NCBI GenBank assembly: GCA_030681645.1
Contig: JAUXRX010000057.1
Span: forward strand, 310,001 to 374,000
Reading direction: 5' to 3'
DNA length: 64,000 nucleotides
Origin: Archangium sp.
GTDB taxonomy: Bacteria; Myxococcota; Myxococcia; Myxococcales; Myxococcaceae
The notes under the pieces: generated by a model
The model's input: only the letters and a program-made list of their open reading frames with translations
Database searches by the model: none
What the model was told of the DNA's origin: nothing
Made by a program: the position numbers and the translations under genes
Shown: positions 28,595 through 38,459 of the stretch, one piece after another
How the letters are laid out: every line of letters begins with the position of its first letter
Position numbering within the stretch: position 1 is the stretch's first letter

Positions 28595-29248
28595 ATGACG
28601 CGCTCACTCCTCGTGGCCTCTGCGATTCTGGCGTCCTCCTGCCTCACCTCGCCCGGAGGTGGGACAGGGACGTTCTTCGTCACCGCCCGGCTCACCTCGG
28701 ACGGCAGCACGGCGGGGAGCCGGGCGCGCGTCACCGTGCGGCAGGGTTCGTCGACGGGTGACCTGGTGAAGAACGCCGAGGTGGCGATTCGGGGTGGGAG
28801 CCTGGGCCGGACGATCGTGCCGTACGACGACCAGCGCGATCAGTACCGGCTCGACTCGTTCAGCTGGGTGGAAGGCTTCCGGCTGGAGGTCATCAGGGGC
28901 AACGAGCTGCTCGACGGAGCGATCGAGGCGCCGGGGGCGACGTTGATCACCGATCCGATCTCCGACTCGACGTATCGGCGCGCGGACGGCCCGCCGCTGT
29001 TGATCCGCTGGAAGGACAGCCGCAACGCCGGCGCGAGCACGACGCGGCTGCGGCTCGACAAGGCGAACCTGGACAAGTCGATCCCCTCGGGGGTCTACGA
29101 GGTGCGGGTCGACCCGAACGAGCTCGTGGTCAGCGACAAGGAGAAGGTCCGCCTCGAGCGCAGCAACGAGGTGAACCTGGCCGGCGGCGTGGGGGGCTCG
29201 GTGCTGAGCGCGAGCACGGAGCACGAGATCGAGTTCCGAGTCGAGTAG
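28595..29248 (+). CDS. Hypothetical lipoprotein
   Basis: A 217-residue probable lipoprotein. The signal peptide ends ASSC and is followed by a Gly-rich spacer. The rest is beta-strand-rich, with the look of one or two Ig-like or carboxypeptidase-regulatory-type modules (NAEVAIRGGSLG, GAIEAPGATLI, SGVYEVRVDPNEL), but no named domain is recognised. GAGGAGTC lies just before the ATG. The gene is divergent from the helical protein at 28512 (82 bases between the starts) and followed after 32 bases by a membrane glycosyltransferase on the same strand. Confidence 0.7.
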   Translation: MTRSLLVASAILASSCLTSPGGGTGTFFVTARLTSDGSTAGSRARVTVRQGSSTGDLVKNAEVAIRGGSLGRTIVPYDDQRDQYRLDSFSWVEGFRLEVIRGNELLDGAIEAPGATLITDPISDSTYRRADGPPLLIRWKDSRNAGASTTRLRLDKANLDKSIPSGVYEVRVDPNELVVSDKEKVRLERSNEVNLAGGVGGSVLSASTEHEIEFRVE

Positions 29249-29280
29249 CCGGCGAGCGCCAGCTGAAGTACGGGGGGCGG

Positions 29281-30390
29281 ATGCCTCTGGCCGCGTGGTG
29301 GGAAAAGCACGGCTGGAAGGTGGAGCCCCTGCTCACGCTCCTCGGAATCTACGGGGTGAAGTTCCTGGTCACGCGTGTCGCCGTGGCCACCGCCCCCAAC
29401 CTGGCCGTCGCGCGCCCCATCAAGGGGCTCGCCGCGTGGCTCTTCACGAGTTGGGACGCCGAGCACTACCTGCGCCTCGCGCGGAACTACGACAGCTACG
29501 CCTGGCCTCCGCTCTACCCGATGGCGCTGCGGCTCATCGCGGCGGTCGGAGTGGACGTGCAGGTCGCCGCGGTGGTCGTCAACCTCCTTGCGCACCTGGC
29601 GATCGTGTACCTCGCGTTCGCGTTTGTCCGAGGCAACGAGAGGTTCAAGGACGTGCCGGGGTGGCTGTTCGCCTCGCTGATCCTGTTCTTCCCGGGGCAC
29701 AACGTGTTCTTCGCCGGCTACTCGGAGTCTTTGTTTCTCGCCCTGCTCCTCGGCGCCTGCGTGGCCTACCAGCGAGAGCGTCTCTGGGTCGCGGGCCTGC
29801 TGTGCGGGCTTTCGCTCCTCACACGCAACATGGGCCTGTTCCTGGGCGTCGCCCTGGTCGCGGTCGAGGTGGCCAGGTCGGTGCGCGAGAAGCGCTTCCG
29901 CTTCGCTCGCTTGATCGCGGTCGCGTTGTGGGTGCCCTTCTTCGTGGGATGGAACGTGTGGCTCACGCAGGTCGCGTCGACGAACCCGGTGGCGGCGACG
30001 CTCGACTGGCAGATCGATCTGCTGCAGCACCACGTTCCGCACGGTGACAACCCGAAGCTCTGGGTGCTCCGGTTCATCGCCCTGCCGCCCGGCAACCACA
30101 ACGAGTTCGTCTTCTTCTGGGGTCTCGTGGTCGCGGTCGGCTACTGCTGGCGCAGGAAGCTGCTCCTGGAGGCGGCGCTCATCGCGATCTTCCTCCTCTC
30201 ATTCGCGGCGTACCTGTACCGGCCGTTTCCCTTCACGCGCTACGCCTCGGTGCTGTTCCCCCTGGCGCTGATGGTGGCAGACGCCACGCGCAAGGTGCCG
30301 GCGCTTCAGGCCCTCGCCGTCTCAATCGGGGTGGCGCTCTCGCACCACTATGAGGTGATGCTGTTCAGTGACCGTTTCGGCGAACCATGA
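29281..30390 (+). CDS. GT-C membrane glycosyltransferase, PIG-V (mannosyltransferase)-like
   Basis: A 369-residue inner-membrane protein with about nine hydrophobic segments. The first external loop has TSWDAEHYLRLA followed by WPPLYPMALRLI, the WD-x-x-HY ... P-x-Y-P pattern of PIG-V-like and related GT-C enzymes, which use lipid-linked sugars as donors. Later segments (FFPGHNVFFAGYSESLFLAL, GLSLLTRNMGLFLG, RPFPFTRYASVLFPLALMV) also fit that family. The ATG follows GGGGGGCGG. The sugar and acceptor are unknown. It follows a lipoprotein gene on the same strand; a role in surface glycosylation is plausible but unproved. Confidence 0.75.
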   Translation: MPLAAWWEKHGWKVEPLLTLLGIYGVKFLVTRVAVATAPNLAVARPIKGLAAWLFTSWDAEHYLRLARNYDSYAWPPLYPMALRLIAAVGVDVQVAAVVVNLLAHLAIVYLAFAFVRGNERFKDVPGWLFASLILFFPGHNVFFAGYSESLFLALLLGACVAYQRERLWVAGLLCGLSLLTRNMGLFLGVALVAVEVARSVREKRFRFARLIAVALWVPFFVGWNVWLTQVASTNPVAATLDWQIDLLQHHVPHGDNPKLWVLRFIALPPGNHNEFVFFWGLVVAVGYCWRRKLLLEAALIAIFLLSFAAYLYRPFPFTRYASVLFPLALMVADATRKVPALQALAVSIGVALSHHYEVMLFSDRFGEP

Positions 30391-30425
30391 GACCCGGCGA
30401 TCTGCCGCGCCACGGCTGAAGACGG

Positions 30426-32363
30426 TCAGCGTCGGCCGGCCGGAAGGACCTTCGGCTGCCTTTGCAGCCGCTCACGCTCGCCGGGTGACTCCGCAGGGAC
30501 CAGGCATTTCGGTCCCCGGCCAATCAGATCCGCGCGCCCCGCGAGCTCGAGCGCCTCGCGAGCATCCGCCCAGTGCTCGGGGTTCCAGTAGAGGATCAGC
30601 GCCTTCTGCAGCCGCTTCTCCTTGAGACCCTTCGCGACGAACACGGGCTCCATCTTCAGGGGATCGATCCCGGTGAAGTACATGCACGCCGCCACGGACA
30701 TCGGCGTGGGGATGAAGTCCTGCACCTGCCGCGGCCGGCGCCCGCTCTCCTTGAGCCAGATGGCCAAGTCGACCATGTCCTCCAGCGTCGAGCCGGGGTG
30801 GCCCGAGATGAAGTACGGAATGTCGTACTGCTCCTTGCCCGCGGCCTTCGACTCGCACGCGAACATGGCCTGGAAGCGCTCGTAGCTCTCGATGCCGGGC
30901 TTCTTCATCTTCTCCAGCACGCGCGGGCTGACGTGCTCGGGCGCGACGGAGAGCTGGCCGCCGGTGTGGAAGCTGGCCAGCTCCTTCACGTACTCGGGGC
31001 TGAGCTCAGCGAGATCGTAGCGGACGCCCGACGCGATGAAGACGTGCTTGATGCCTTCCTCCTTGCGCACCTCGCGCATGAGGTCGATCAGCGGGCCGTG
31101 ATCGGTGCCGAGGTTCTCGCAGACGCCGGGGTGCACGCAGGAGAGCTTGCGGCACTTCGATTCGATCGCTTCCGACTTGCACTTGAGCTGGTACATGTTG
31201 GCGGTGGGGCCGCCGAGATCGGTGACGGTGCCGCGGAAGTCGCCCATGCGGCGCAGCGCGCGGATCTCGCGGAGCACGCTGGCGGCGGAGCGGTTCTGGA
31301 TCACCCGCCCCTCGTGCTCGGTGATCGAACAGAACGTGCAGCCGCCGAAGCAGCCGCGCATGAGCACCACCGAGTGCTTGACGATCTCGAACGCGGGGAT
31401 GCCCTCGGCGCCGTACATCGGGTGGGCCACGCGGTTGAACGGGAGATCGTACAGCTCGTCCATCGCGACGTTGGCGAGGCCCTTCGAGGTGTCGCCTTCG
31501 CCGCTGCCGAGGGGGAAGGCGGGCGGGTTGAAGTACACGCCGCGCTCGCCGTGGCGCTGCAGGAGGGGCCGCGCGTTGCCGGGGTTCGTCTCGCGCTGGA
31601 AGGCGGCGGTCATCTTCGCGAACGCGGTGGGATCAGCGGAGACCGCCTCGAAGCTGGGCAGCACCACCGTCTTGCGATCGGCGACGCGCAGCGCGGGGTC
31701 GGCCTCGAGCTTCTTCGTTTCCTCGTTGTTGACGAGGAAGGCCGTGCCGCGGATGTCGCGCAGCTCTTTCACCTTCTCGCCGCGGTGCAGGCGATCGGCG
31801 ATCTCCCAGATGGGGCGCTCACCCATGCCGAACACGAGCAGGTCGGCCTTGGCGTCGAGGAGGATCGACTTGCGCAGCTTGTCGCTCCAGTAGTCGTAGT
31901 GCGCGATGCGGCGCAGCGAGGCCTCGATGCCGCCCAGCACCACGGGCACGTCGGGGTACGCCTCGCGGCAGCGGTTCGCGTAGACGATGGTGGCGCGATC
32001 GGGGCGGCAGCCGGTGCGCCCGCCGGGCGAGTATTGATCTTCGCTCCGGTTCTTCTTCTGGGCGGTGAGCCGGTTGAGCATCGAGTCCATGTTGCCGGCG
32101 GCGACCCCGAAGAAGAGGCGCGGCTTGCCCAGGGCCTTGAACGGCTCGGCAGACTGCCAGTCAGGCTGCGGGAGCAGGCCCACCTTGAAGCCGCGTCCCT
32201 CGAGGAACCGGGCGATCAGGGGGGGGCCGAAGGCGGGGTGATCGACGTAGGCGTCGCCGCTGACGATGACGATGTCGCACTGGTCCCACCCGCGCGCCTG
32301 CAGGTCGGCACGGCTCACCGGGAGGAAGGGGTGCTCGAACTGCTTCTTGCCCACGGTCGCCAT
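30426..32363 (-). CDS. YgiQ-family radical SAM protein
   Basis: A 645-residue member of the YgiQ family, whose reaction is not known. The N-terminus has the family signature ([20 protein letters not shown], then [16 protein letters not shown]), a cobalamin-binding-like region. The radical SAM core carries the iron-sulfur cysteines in [16 protein letters not shown], followed by [11 protein letters not shown] and [16 protein letters not shown]. The C-terminal part ([19 protein letters not shown]) is also typical. The length is normal. The ATG at 32363 has no strong ribosome binding site but matches the family start. Its 3' end is convergent with the PIG-V-like gene (35-base gap). Confidence 0.9.
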   Translation of the reverse strand: MATVGKKQFEHPFLPVSRADLQARGWDQCDIVIVSGDAYVDHPAFGPPLIARFLEGRGFKVGLLPQPDWQSAEPFKALGKPRLFFGVAAGNMDSMLNRLTAQKKNRSEDQYSPGGRTGCRPDRATIVYANRCREAYPDVPVVLGGIEASLRRIAHYDYWSDKLRKSILLDAKADLLVFGMGERPIWEIADRLHRGEKVKELRDIRGTAFLVNNEETKKLEADPALRVADRKTVVLPSFEAVSADPTAFAKMTAAFQRETNPGNARPLLQRHGERGVYFNPPAFPLGSGEGDTSKGLANVAMDELYDLPFNRVAHPMYGAEGIPAFEIVKHSVVLMRGCFGGCTFCSITEHEGRVIQNRSAASVLREIRALRRMGDFRGTVTDLGGPTANMYQLKCKSEAIESKCRKLSCVHPGVCENLGTDHGPLIDLMREVRKEEGIKHVFIASGVRYDLAELSPEYVKELASFHTGGQLSVAPEHVSPRVLEKMKKPGIESYERFQAMFACESKAAGKEQYDIPYFISGHPGSTLEDMVDLAIWLKESGRRPRQVQDFIPTPMSVAACMYFTGIDPLKMEPVFVAKGLKEKRLQKALILYWNPEHWADAREALELAGRADLIGRGPKCLVPAESPGERERLQRQPKVLPAGRR

Positions 32364-32410
32364 CGCGGGCGACCCCTACCCCGTTAGTGAGGCGCGGAGC
32401 AATCTGGCTT

Positions 32411-32441
32411 GCCCTCTCCCCGCCCCCGGGGAGAGGGAGAC
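32411..32441. repeat. Dispersed CCCTCTCCC/GGGAGAGGGAG repeat, copy 2 (short)
   Basis: CCCTCTCCCCGCCCCCGGGG followed by AGAGGGAGA: the inner part of the dispersed palindromic repeat, missing the leading CCCTCACCCC. It is located nine bases beyond the stop of the coiled-coil protein at 32450 and could serve as its terminator. Confidence 0.7.
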
Positions 32442-32449
32442 AGAAAAAA

Positions 32450-34192
32450 TCACCAGCTAGCCCGGAGGCCTGCGTACACGCCGATCTGCCAGGCCAGCGG
32501 CGCCGGAGCCACCCTGCCGGCCGTGCCGCCGTTGATGTGCAGGGTGAAGAACCGGTAGCTCACCTCGAAGTCGCCCACGAAGCGCAGCCCGTCCATCGTG
32601 TTGCCCACTGGCAGGTAGTTGACCCCGAACACCACGCGCGTCTCGTGGTTGTCCACGAACGCCACGGCCACCGCAGGGCCCACGCCGCCTCGAATCGTCG
32701 AGCCCGTGGCGAGCGTGGGGTTGAGCGCCCTCACCTCACCCGCCAGGCCCACGCCGATCGACCCGAAGAAGTAGCGGGCGGTCAGCAGCGAGTCGATCGC
32801 CGACGCAGCCGGCCCGCTCACGGTGCCGAAATACCGGCCCCAGAGCCGCAGCTCGAAGCCCGAGGCCATGCCCTCCGGCGGCGCGGTGCCCCAGATGCCG
32901 AAGTGCACCGCCGCCATCACCCCGAGCCCGAAGCCCGTGTCGACGCCGCTGCCACCACCCGCAATCAAGATGGCCCCGGCTGAACGCACGAACGAGTCGT
33001 CGATCACGATCGCGTCAGCCTTCTGCCGCGCCTCGAACAGGTTCTTCTCCGCCGCCGCGCGCGTCTTCTCGGCCTGGGCCGCCTCGGCCACGGCCGCCGC
33101 GGCGATCGCCGGGCTCGAGCTCACCGCGTCGATCGCCGCCTGCTTCTTGAGCGCCTCGTCGTCCTTCGCGCGCTTGAAGTTGGCCTCGGCCTCGGTGATC
33201 AGCCGCTCCTTGAGCGCCTTCTGCTGAGCGACCCGGCTGTCGCGCTCGGTGACCAGGCGCTTCTCCTCGGCCTCCTTCTGGGCACGGGCGGCCTCTTCCT
33301 TCGCCTTCTCGATCTTCGCCTCGGTCTCCGCCTTGTCCTTCTGGCGGGCCTCCTCGGCCTCGGCCTTCTCCTTCTTGCGCATCTCCTCGGCCTCGAGCTT
33401 CTCCTTCTTGCGCTCCTCCTCGGCCTTCTGCGCCTTCGCCTCCATGTCCTTGCGCACCTGCTCGCGCTCGTCGCGCGCACGCAGCTCGGACTCTTCACGC
33501 TTCTTCAGCTCGCGCTCGGCGAGGTCCTTCTGATCACGCTGCCGCCGCAGCTCGGCCTCGGCCGCGTCCTTCGCGCGCTTCTCGGCCTCGGCCTTCGCCG
33601 CCGCCGCTTCCTGGGCCTGCTTGAGCTTCAGGGCCTCGGCGGCCCCGACCGCCGCCGACGCCGCGGCCAGTCGCTCAGACTCGGCCTTCGCCTGGGCGTT
33701 CTTCGCCTCGTCGCTCGCCACGCGCTCCTTGCACTTCTGCAGCTGCGTCTGCGTCCACCGCGCGTACAGGTTGTATTCCTGGAAGATGTTGTCGCGCCGC
33801 GCTGCCTGCGCCGCGCGCCGCTGGCCTGCCGCCGTGAGGGCGGCGACCTCGATGTTGCACGACGCGTCGCCCGCGATCGGCGCAGCGCCGAAGGGCCGCG
33901 TCATCGGGTAGCTCGCGCCGTTGTACGGCAGCAGCATGTCGCGCAGCCACTGCCCCTCGTCGAAGCCCACCTGCTTCTGGATGGTGGCGGTCAGCATGGT
34001 CGAGCACTCGAGGCGCGCCTGGTCGCACGCCTCTCCGCGCTCGACGCAGACCCCCGCAGCCTTGGTGAACGACAAGCCCAGCACCTTGTCCTGGGCCATC
34101 GCGGCCACGAGCGGTGCCGTGTCACGCACCCGCGGTGCTTCACAGGGTTCAGCCGCGGTGACCGCGGAGACGACGAGCGACATGAACAGCAT
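32450..34192 (-). CDS. Exported coiled-coil protein with C-terminal outer-membrane-like domain
   Basis: A 580-residue protein. A short signal peptide (ending VTAAEP) precedes a cysteine-containing helical N-domain (about 15-140). A long charged coiled coil rich in Glu, Lys, Arg and Ala (about 150-370, as in KAEEERKKEKLEAEEMRKKEK) follows. The last 190 residues are beta-rich with alternating aromatic and small residues (FELRLWGRYFGTV, FVGDFEVSYRFFTLHING) and end in the aromatic W, as outer-membrane barrels do. It may span the periplasm with the tail in the outer membrane. It starts 17 bases after the stop of the glycine-rich lipoprotein, so both belong to one operon. No family name is recognised. 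Confidence 0.7.
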   Translation of the reverse strand: MLFMSLVVSAVTAAEPCEAPRVRDTAPLVAAMAQDKVLGLSFTKAAGVCVERGEACDQARLECSTMLTATIQKQVGFDEGQWLRDMLLPYNGASYPMTRPFGAAPIAGDASCNIEVAALTAAGQRRAAQAARRDNIFQEYNLYARWTQTQLQKCKERVASDEAKNAQAKAESERLAAASAAVGAAEALKLKQAQEAAAAKAEAEKRAKDAAEAELRRQRDQKDLAERELKKREESELRARDEREQVRKDMEAKAQKAEEERKKEKLEAEEMRKKEKAEAEEARQKDKAETEAKIEKAKEEAARAQKEAEEKRLVTERDSRVAQQKALKERLITEAEANFKRAKDDEALKKQAAIDAVSSSPAIAAAAVAEAAQAEKTRAAAEKNLFEARQKADAIVIDDSFVRSAGAILIAGGGSGVDTGFGLGVMAAVHFGIWGTAPPEGMASGFELRLWGRYFGTVSGPAASAIDSLLTARYFFGSIGVGLAGEVRALNPTLATGSTIRGGVGPAVAVAFVDNHETRVVFGVNYLPVGNTMDGLRFVGDFEVSYRFFTLHINGGTAGRVAPAPLAWQIGVYAGLRASW

Positions 34193-34209
34193 GGGAACTC
34201 CGGAAGTGA

Positions 34210-35274
34210 CTACTTCGTGAGAGAGAAGACGCCCGGGATGCCGCCGTCGGTCGTCTCGCGGTACTGCAGCGTCGAGCCCGTGATGCAGCTGTTGTACGTC
34301 TCGACTCCCGCGTCACGTTGGACGGTGAGCACTCCGCCGACGTAGGTGTAGTTCTGCGAGCCGTTCTGGCCGATGGGGAAGGTGAGCGCGCACACGCAGT
34401 CAGCGCCCACGACGCTGCAGGTGCCCGAGATGCCGAACGCGCCGAGCTGCCCGGGGATCGCGTTGCAGAAGAACGCCGAGCCGCAGTTGCCGCCGGCCGT
34501 GAGGGTGAAGTTGACCGCGCCCACCACCACGCGGTGGACCATCGTGCCGTCGAAGACCACCGAGCCGGCGATCGAGCCGTTCTTGTTGCTGACGCTCGCG
34601 GTGCAGCCGACCGACATGGCGGCCGAGGTCACGCGCGAGAAGGCCGAGTCATCGATGCAGCCGGAGGCATAGGCCCACGCGTCGACTTCGTTGCCCGGGC
34701 ACGAGGTGACGTTGCCGCAGTTCGGCATGAACGTGAGCGGGATCGTCGGCGGGTTGAGCGTGCCGCCATCGGGGCGGATGACCGTGCCCGCGTCGAACAT
34801 CGAAGCCCCGCCGCCGCCGCTGCCCCCGCCCGTGACGCCACCACCGCCGCCAGTCACACCGCCGCCGGTGCCTCCGCCCGTCACGCCGCCGCCCGTGCCA
34901 CCACCCGTGGTGCCACCGCCACCACCCGTGGTGCCACCGCCACCGCCCGTGGTGCCACCACCGCCGCCGGTCGTGCCGCCGCCACCGCCGGTCGTGCCGC
35001 CACCGCCGCCGGTCGCGCCGCCACCACCGCCGTTGGTGCTGCTGGTTCTGCACACGCCGAACTCACAGTTGGTGCCGGCCTGACACGAGACGCAGCCATT
35101 GCCCTGGGCGCCACAGGTCGAGTTGCTGCCGCCGGCCTGGCAGGCGCCCATGGCGTCGCAGCAGCCCGCGCAGCTGGCCGGTGAACACTTCGCGGGAGTG
35201 GTTCCACAAGCGGCGACGAACGCGCCGATGGCCGCAGCCGCGGCGAAGGCGAGGAAGAGACGTGCGTGGTGCAT
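34210..35274 (-). CDS. Lipoprotein with long Gly/Thr repeat linker
   Basis: A 354-residue probable lipoprotein: the signal peptide ends FVAACG. A cysteine-rich module (about 30-75, with CSPASCAGCCDAMGACQ) is followed by a low-complexity linker of TTGGGGG and VTGGGTGG units (about 80-155; DNA about 34810-35035, near-identical repeats prone to slippage). The C-terminal 190 residues form a cysteine-containing beta-rich domain (FMPNCGNVTSCPGNEVDAW, GNCGSAFFCNAIPGQ) of unknown type. GGAGTC precedes the ATG. It heads an operon with the coiled-coil/outer-membrane protein and is divergent from the HerA-like ATPase. Confidence 0.75.
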   Translation of the reverse strand: MHHARLFLAFAAAAAIGAFVAACGTTPAKCSPASCAGCCDAMGACQAGGSNSTCGAQGNGCVSCQAGTNCEFGVCRTSSTNGGGGGATGGGGGTTGGGGGTTGGGGGTTGGGGGTTGGGGGTTGGGTGGGVTGGGTGGGVTGGGGGVTGGGSGGGGASMFDAGTVIRPDGGTLNPPTIPLTFMPNCGNVTSCPGNEVDAWAYASGCIDDSAFSRVTSAAMSVGCTASVSNKNGSIAGSVVFDGTMVHRVVVGAVNFTLTAGGNCGSAFFCNAIPGQLGAFGISGTCSVVGADCVCALTFPIGQNGSQNYTYVGGVLTVQRDAGVETYNSCITGSTLQYRETTDGGIPGVFSLTK

Positions 35275-35387
35275 CGATGACTCCAGGTAAAGGGGCCCGG
35301 TCCGCCCCGCGGGAACGAGCAGCTTCGCTCGGAAAGCAGGGAACGGAAAGCTCCACGAACGCGCGGTCCAGTATGGTTCGGCCCCCT

Positions 35388-37487
35388 ATGTTGACACTCG
35401 GGACCTCGTTCGATGCCGCGCCGCTGACACTCGATCCAAAGGCGCTCACCACCCATGGCTTCATCCTCGGCATGACCGGCTCGGGGAAGACCGGGCTGTG
35501 CGTGGTGCTGGTGGAAGAGCTGCTCCGCGCAGGCGTGCCGGTGCTCGCCGTCGACAGCAAGGGCGACCTCGCCACGCTGCTGCTCTCACGCGACCCGGCC
35601 GATCCGAAGCTCGAAGCGCCGCTTCGCCAGCTCGGGCTCACGAAAGAGTCCTTCGCCGCGTTCCTCGCGAGCTATCAGCCGCGGCTCTACACGCCCGGGG
35701 CCACGCTGGGGCTGCCGGTGGATCTGCTCGGCAGCCTCGCCCCGCCGGCTGACCCGAGCCCAGAGGGCGTGGCCGAGTCAGCCGATGTGGCCGCGCGCAG
35801 CCTGCTGGGCCTGCTCGGCGTGGAGGCGGATCCCCTCACCTCCCGCGAGTATCTGCTGCTGGTGCAGCTGCTCAGCACCGCGTGGCAGGCGGGGCAGACG
35901 CCCACCCTCGTGGACCTGGTGAGGCAGGTGGCGAGCCCTCCATTCGCCACGGTCGGTGCGTTGCCGCTGGAAGACTTCTTTCCCCAGAAGGATCGGCAGA
36001 ACCTGATGGTGCGGCTCAACGGGCTGGTCGCCTCGCCGAAGTTCGCGGCGTGGCGCACGGGAGATCCGCTCGATCCTGGCGCGTTCCTGCGCGCTCCTGA
36101 TGGCCGTCCGCGGCTGTCGATCTACTCCGTGGCGCACCTCTCTGAAGAGGAGCGGATCTTCGCCGTCGCGCAGTTGCTCGAGCGCACGCAGTCGTGGATG
36201 CGCAAGCAGGGCGGCTCGAATGGCCTTCGCGCGGTGCTGCTGATCGATGAGATCTACGGGTACTTCCCGCCGGGGCCGGCGAACCCGCCGACCAAGCCTC
36301 CGCTGCTGGGGCTGCTCAAGCAGGCCCGCGCGTTCGGGGTGTCGGTGGTGCTGGCCACGCAGAACCCGATCGATCTCGACTACCGGGGGCTGGCGAACAT
36401 CGGCACGTGGATGGTGGGGCGGCTGCAGACCGATCAGGACAAGGCGCGCATTCGTGACGCCCTGCTTTCGGCGGCCGCGGCCAGCGGGATCACCGGGGCG
36501 CAGCTCGATTCGCTCATCTCCACGCTCGAACCCCGGAAGTTCCTGCTGCACTCCGTGCACCGGCCGCAGCCCAGCGTGTTCTCGACTCGCGACACCCTCA
36601 CCGAGCTGCGCGGGCCGTTCAGCGCGGAGGAGCTGCGCCAGGTGACGGCGTCGATGAAGACGGGGACCGCTCCCGCGGCGGCTGCTCAGGTCTCAAGTTC
36701 GGCTTCACAGATCGATCCCGAGCTCGGCCCGTTGTTCGAGCTCGATCAGGGCCAGGCGCTGCCGCACCTGCTGCTCAAGTTCGGCGTGCGGTACCGCCTG
36801 GGCACTGCCGTCAGCGAAGAGACCGTGCACGAGCTGGCCTTCCCTCTCGAGGGGGTGCTGTCGCCGGCCGAAGCACTCGAGGGGGCTCCGCTCTCGGTGA
36901 AGGGCGTGACGTTCCAGGCAGGCCTGCCCCCCGGCATGGTGCTCGGCGTGATGCCTGCGTGGGTCAATGGGCTCAAGGCGGGCAAGCTGCAGTCGGTGAT
37001 CCGGGAGCGGTTGCCTTCGAAGCTCGAGACGAAGCTGATTCAGGACTCGGAGACCCGGATGATCTCGGGGCCGACCGAGACGCCGGAGGCTTTCGCCGCT
37101 CGCGTGATCGAGAAGCAGGGCGTCTCGAGGGATCGGCAGAAGCTGGTGCGCGAGCTGGAGAAGCGGCGCATCGACTACGCACAGGCCGAGAAGGAGCTGT
37201 CTTCTCGCAAGGCGGAGAAGTGGCTCAGCGTGGGTGCGGGGGTGCTGGGGTTGTTCTCGGGGAGACGGTCTTCGCTCAGTGGCGTGGGCCGGGCGCTGGC
37301 GAGCAACCGGTATCAAGGCGGTACCGAGGCCAAGATTGAGGATCTCGCTCTCGAGATTCAGCAGTTGGAGAGGACTCTGGCTGAGCAGGAGCAGGTCGAT
37401 CCGCGGCGGTTCGTAGAGCAGGTCGTCGTGCCCCGCTCGAGCGATGTTCAGGTGCTGCGGCTTTCGCTCTCGTGGATCGTGCCTTAG
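35388..37487 (+). CDS. HerA/VirB4-like ATPase with helicase-type core
   Basis: A 699-residue protein. Near the start comes FILGMTGSGKTGL (Walker A), followed by LAVDSKGDLATLLLS. A Walker B-type block AVLLIDEIYGYFPPG lies near residue 290, followed by VVLATQNPIDLDYRGLANIG, the sensor region of HerA-like and DUF853-type ATPases. The middle has a helical insertion. The C-terminal third has a coiled coil (LVRELEKRRIDYAQAEKELSSRKAEKW) and a final basic/beta segment. HerA-like ATPases translocate DNA or act in end resection and defence; no nuclease partner is adjacent here. The ATG at 35388 matches the domain start; an in-frame ATG at 35373 is possible. Confidence 0.85.
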   Translation: MLTLGTSFDAAPLTLDPKALTTHGFILGMTGSGKTGLCVVLVEELLRAGVPVLAVDSKGDLATLLLSRDPADPKLEAPLRQLGLTKESFAAFLASYQPRLYTPGATLGLPVDLLGSLAPPADPSPEGVAESADVAARSLLGLLGVEADPLTSREYLLLVQLLSTAWQAGQTPTLVDLVRQVASPPFATVGALPLEDFFPQKDRQNLMVRLNGLVASPKFAAWRTGDPLDPGAFLRAPDGRPRLSIYSVAHLSEEERIFAVAQLLERTQSWMRKQGGSNGLRAVLLIDEIYGYFPPGPANPPTKPPLLGLLKQARAFGVSVVLATQNPIDLDYRGLANIGTWMVGRLQTDQDKARIRDALLSAAAASGITGAQLDSLISTLEPRKFLLHSVHRPQPSVFSTRDTLTELRGPFSAEELRQVTASMKTGTAPAAAAQVSSSASQIDPELGPLFELDQGQALPHLLLKFGVRYRLGTAVSEETVHELAFPLEGVLSPAEALEGAPLSVKGVTFQAGLPPGMVLGVMPAWVNGLKAGKLQSVIRERLPSKLETKLIQDSETRMISGPTETPEAFAARVIEKQGVSRDRQKLVRELEKRRIDYAQAEKELSSRKAEKWLSVGAGVLGLFSGRRSSLSGVGRALASNRYQGGTEAKIEDLALEIQQLERTLAEQEQVDPRRFVEQVVVPRSSDVQVLRLSLSWIVP

Positions 37488-37490
37488 CGG

Positions 37491-37533
37491 CCCCTCACCC
37501 CGGCCCACTCCCCGCTTCGCAGGGAGAGGGAGA
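37491..37533. repeat. Dispersed CCCTCACCCC-type palindromic repeat, copy 3
   Basis: CCCCTCACCCCGGCCCACTC ... GCAGGGAGAGGGAGA, filling the 48 bases between the convergent 3' ends of the HerA-like ATPase and the epimerase operon. It is therefore a candidate bidirectional terminator. Confidence 0.75.
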
Positions 37534-37535
37534 CA

Positions 37536-38459
37536 CTATCGATTCTCCCGGTACCAGCCGACCGTCTGCGCCATCCCTCTTTCGACGTCGACTTGTGGGG
37601 CCCAGCCCAACACCTGCTTTGCCTTCGAATTGGCGAGCACGCTGCGGCGTTGCTCTCCCATCCGCTCGGGCCCGTACTTCGCCGGGGTCGAGACGCCCAG
37701 GTTCTTCGCCAGCAACTCGTACACGCGATTGACGTCGGTCTCGGTCGAGGTCGCGATGTTCACGCCGCCACAGAAAGAAGTGGTGAGGGCCTTCACGTTC
37801 GCGTCCACCACGTCGCCCACGTAGACGAAGTCGCGCGTCTGCCCGCCGTCGCCGTAGATGGTGCACGGATCACCCCGCAGCAGCCGCTCGGCGAAGATCG
37901 CCACCACCCCCGCCTCGCCGTGCAGGTTCTGCCGCGGCCCGTAGACGTTCGCGTAGCGCAGCGCCACGTAGTGCAGCCCGTACATCGCCCGCCAGCAGCT
38001 CAGGTACAGCTCTGCCGCGAACTTCGACACGCCGTAGGGCGAGACCCCCGCGGGTGGCTCCGTCTCGGGGGTCGGCATCACCAGGCTGTCGCCGTACATC
38101 GACCCGCCCGACGCCGCGTAGACCACCCGCTGCAGCGCCCCGCCCCGCCGCCCCGCCTCGAGCAGGCTGAGCGTGCCGCCCACGTTCGTGTCTGCGTCGA
38201 AGCGCGGATCGGTCACCGACTTGCGCACGTCGATCTGCGCCGCGTGCAGGTTGAGCGCCTCGGGCTTGAAGGCCTCCACCGCGCTCGCCGCCGCCTCGCT
38301 CCGAATGTCAGCCTCGAGGAAGCGCGCCTTCGGGTTCAGGTTCTTCCGATCACCCGTCGAGAGGTTGTCGACGATCAGCACCTCGTGTCCGAGCGCCAGG
38401 TACGCGTCGGCGATCTGCGAGGCGATGAAGCCCGCGCCACCCGTGACCACGAGCCGCAT
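37536..38459 (-). CDS. NAD-dependent nucleotide-sugar epimerase/dehydratase
   Basis: A 307-residue extended short-chain dehydrogenase. The NAD-binding motif TGGAGFIASQI (6-16) is at the N-terminus, the catalytic YxxxK appears as SPYGVSKF, and RYANVYGPRQ matches the family's substrate-binding region. It is like UDP-glucose or UDP-hexose 4-epimerases (GalE-type), but the substrate is not determined. It is the last gene of a three-gene coupled set: its ATG overlaps the stop of the TviC-type epimerase by one base (TGATG). It probably helps make a sugar nucleotide for surface polysaccharide. The 3' end faces the HerA-like gene across a palindromic repeat. Confidence 0.88.
   Translation of the reverse strand: MRLVVTGGAGFIASQIADAYLALGHEVLIVDNLSTGDRKNLNPKARFLEADIRSEAAASAVEAFKPEALNLHAAQIDVRKSVTDPRFDADTNVGGTLSLLEAGRRGGALQRVVYAASGGSMYGDSLVMPTPETEPPAGVSPYGVSKFAAELYLSCWRAMYGLHYVALRYANVYGPRQNLHGEAGVVAIFAERLLRGDPCTIYGDGGQTRDFVYVGDVVDANVKALTTSFCGGVNIATSTETDVNRVYELLAKNLGVSTPAKYGPERMGEQRRSVLANSKAKQVLGWAPQVDVERGMAQTVGWYRENR

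Noticed and set aside
32450-34192. Possible TolA-like protein
   Set aside because: The signal peptide and beta-rich end argue against TolA, whose N-terminus is an inner-membrane anchor and whose C-domain differs; no tolB or pal gene is near.
34810-35035. Regular repeats that might be taken for a CRISPR array
   Set aside because: They are in-frame Gly/Thr codons inside a lipoprotein linker; there are no spacers of constant length.
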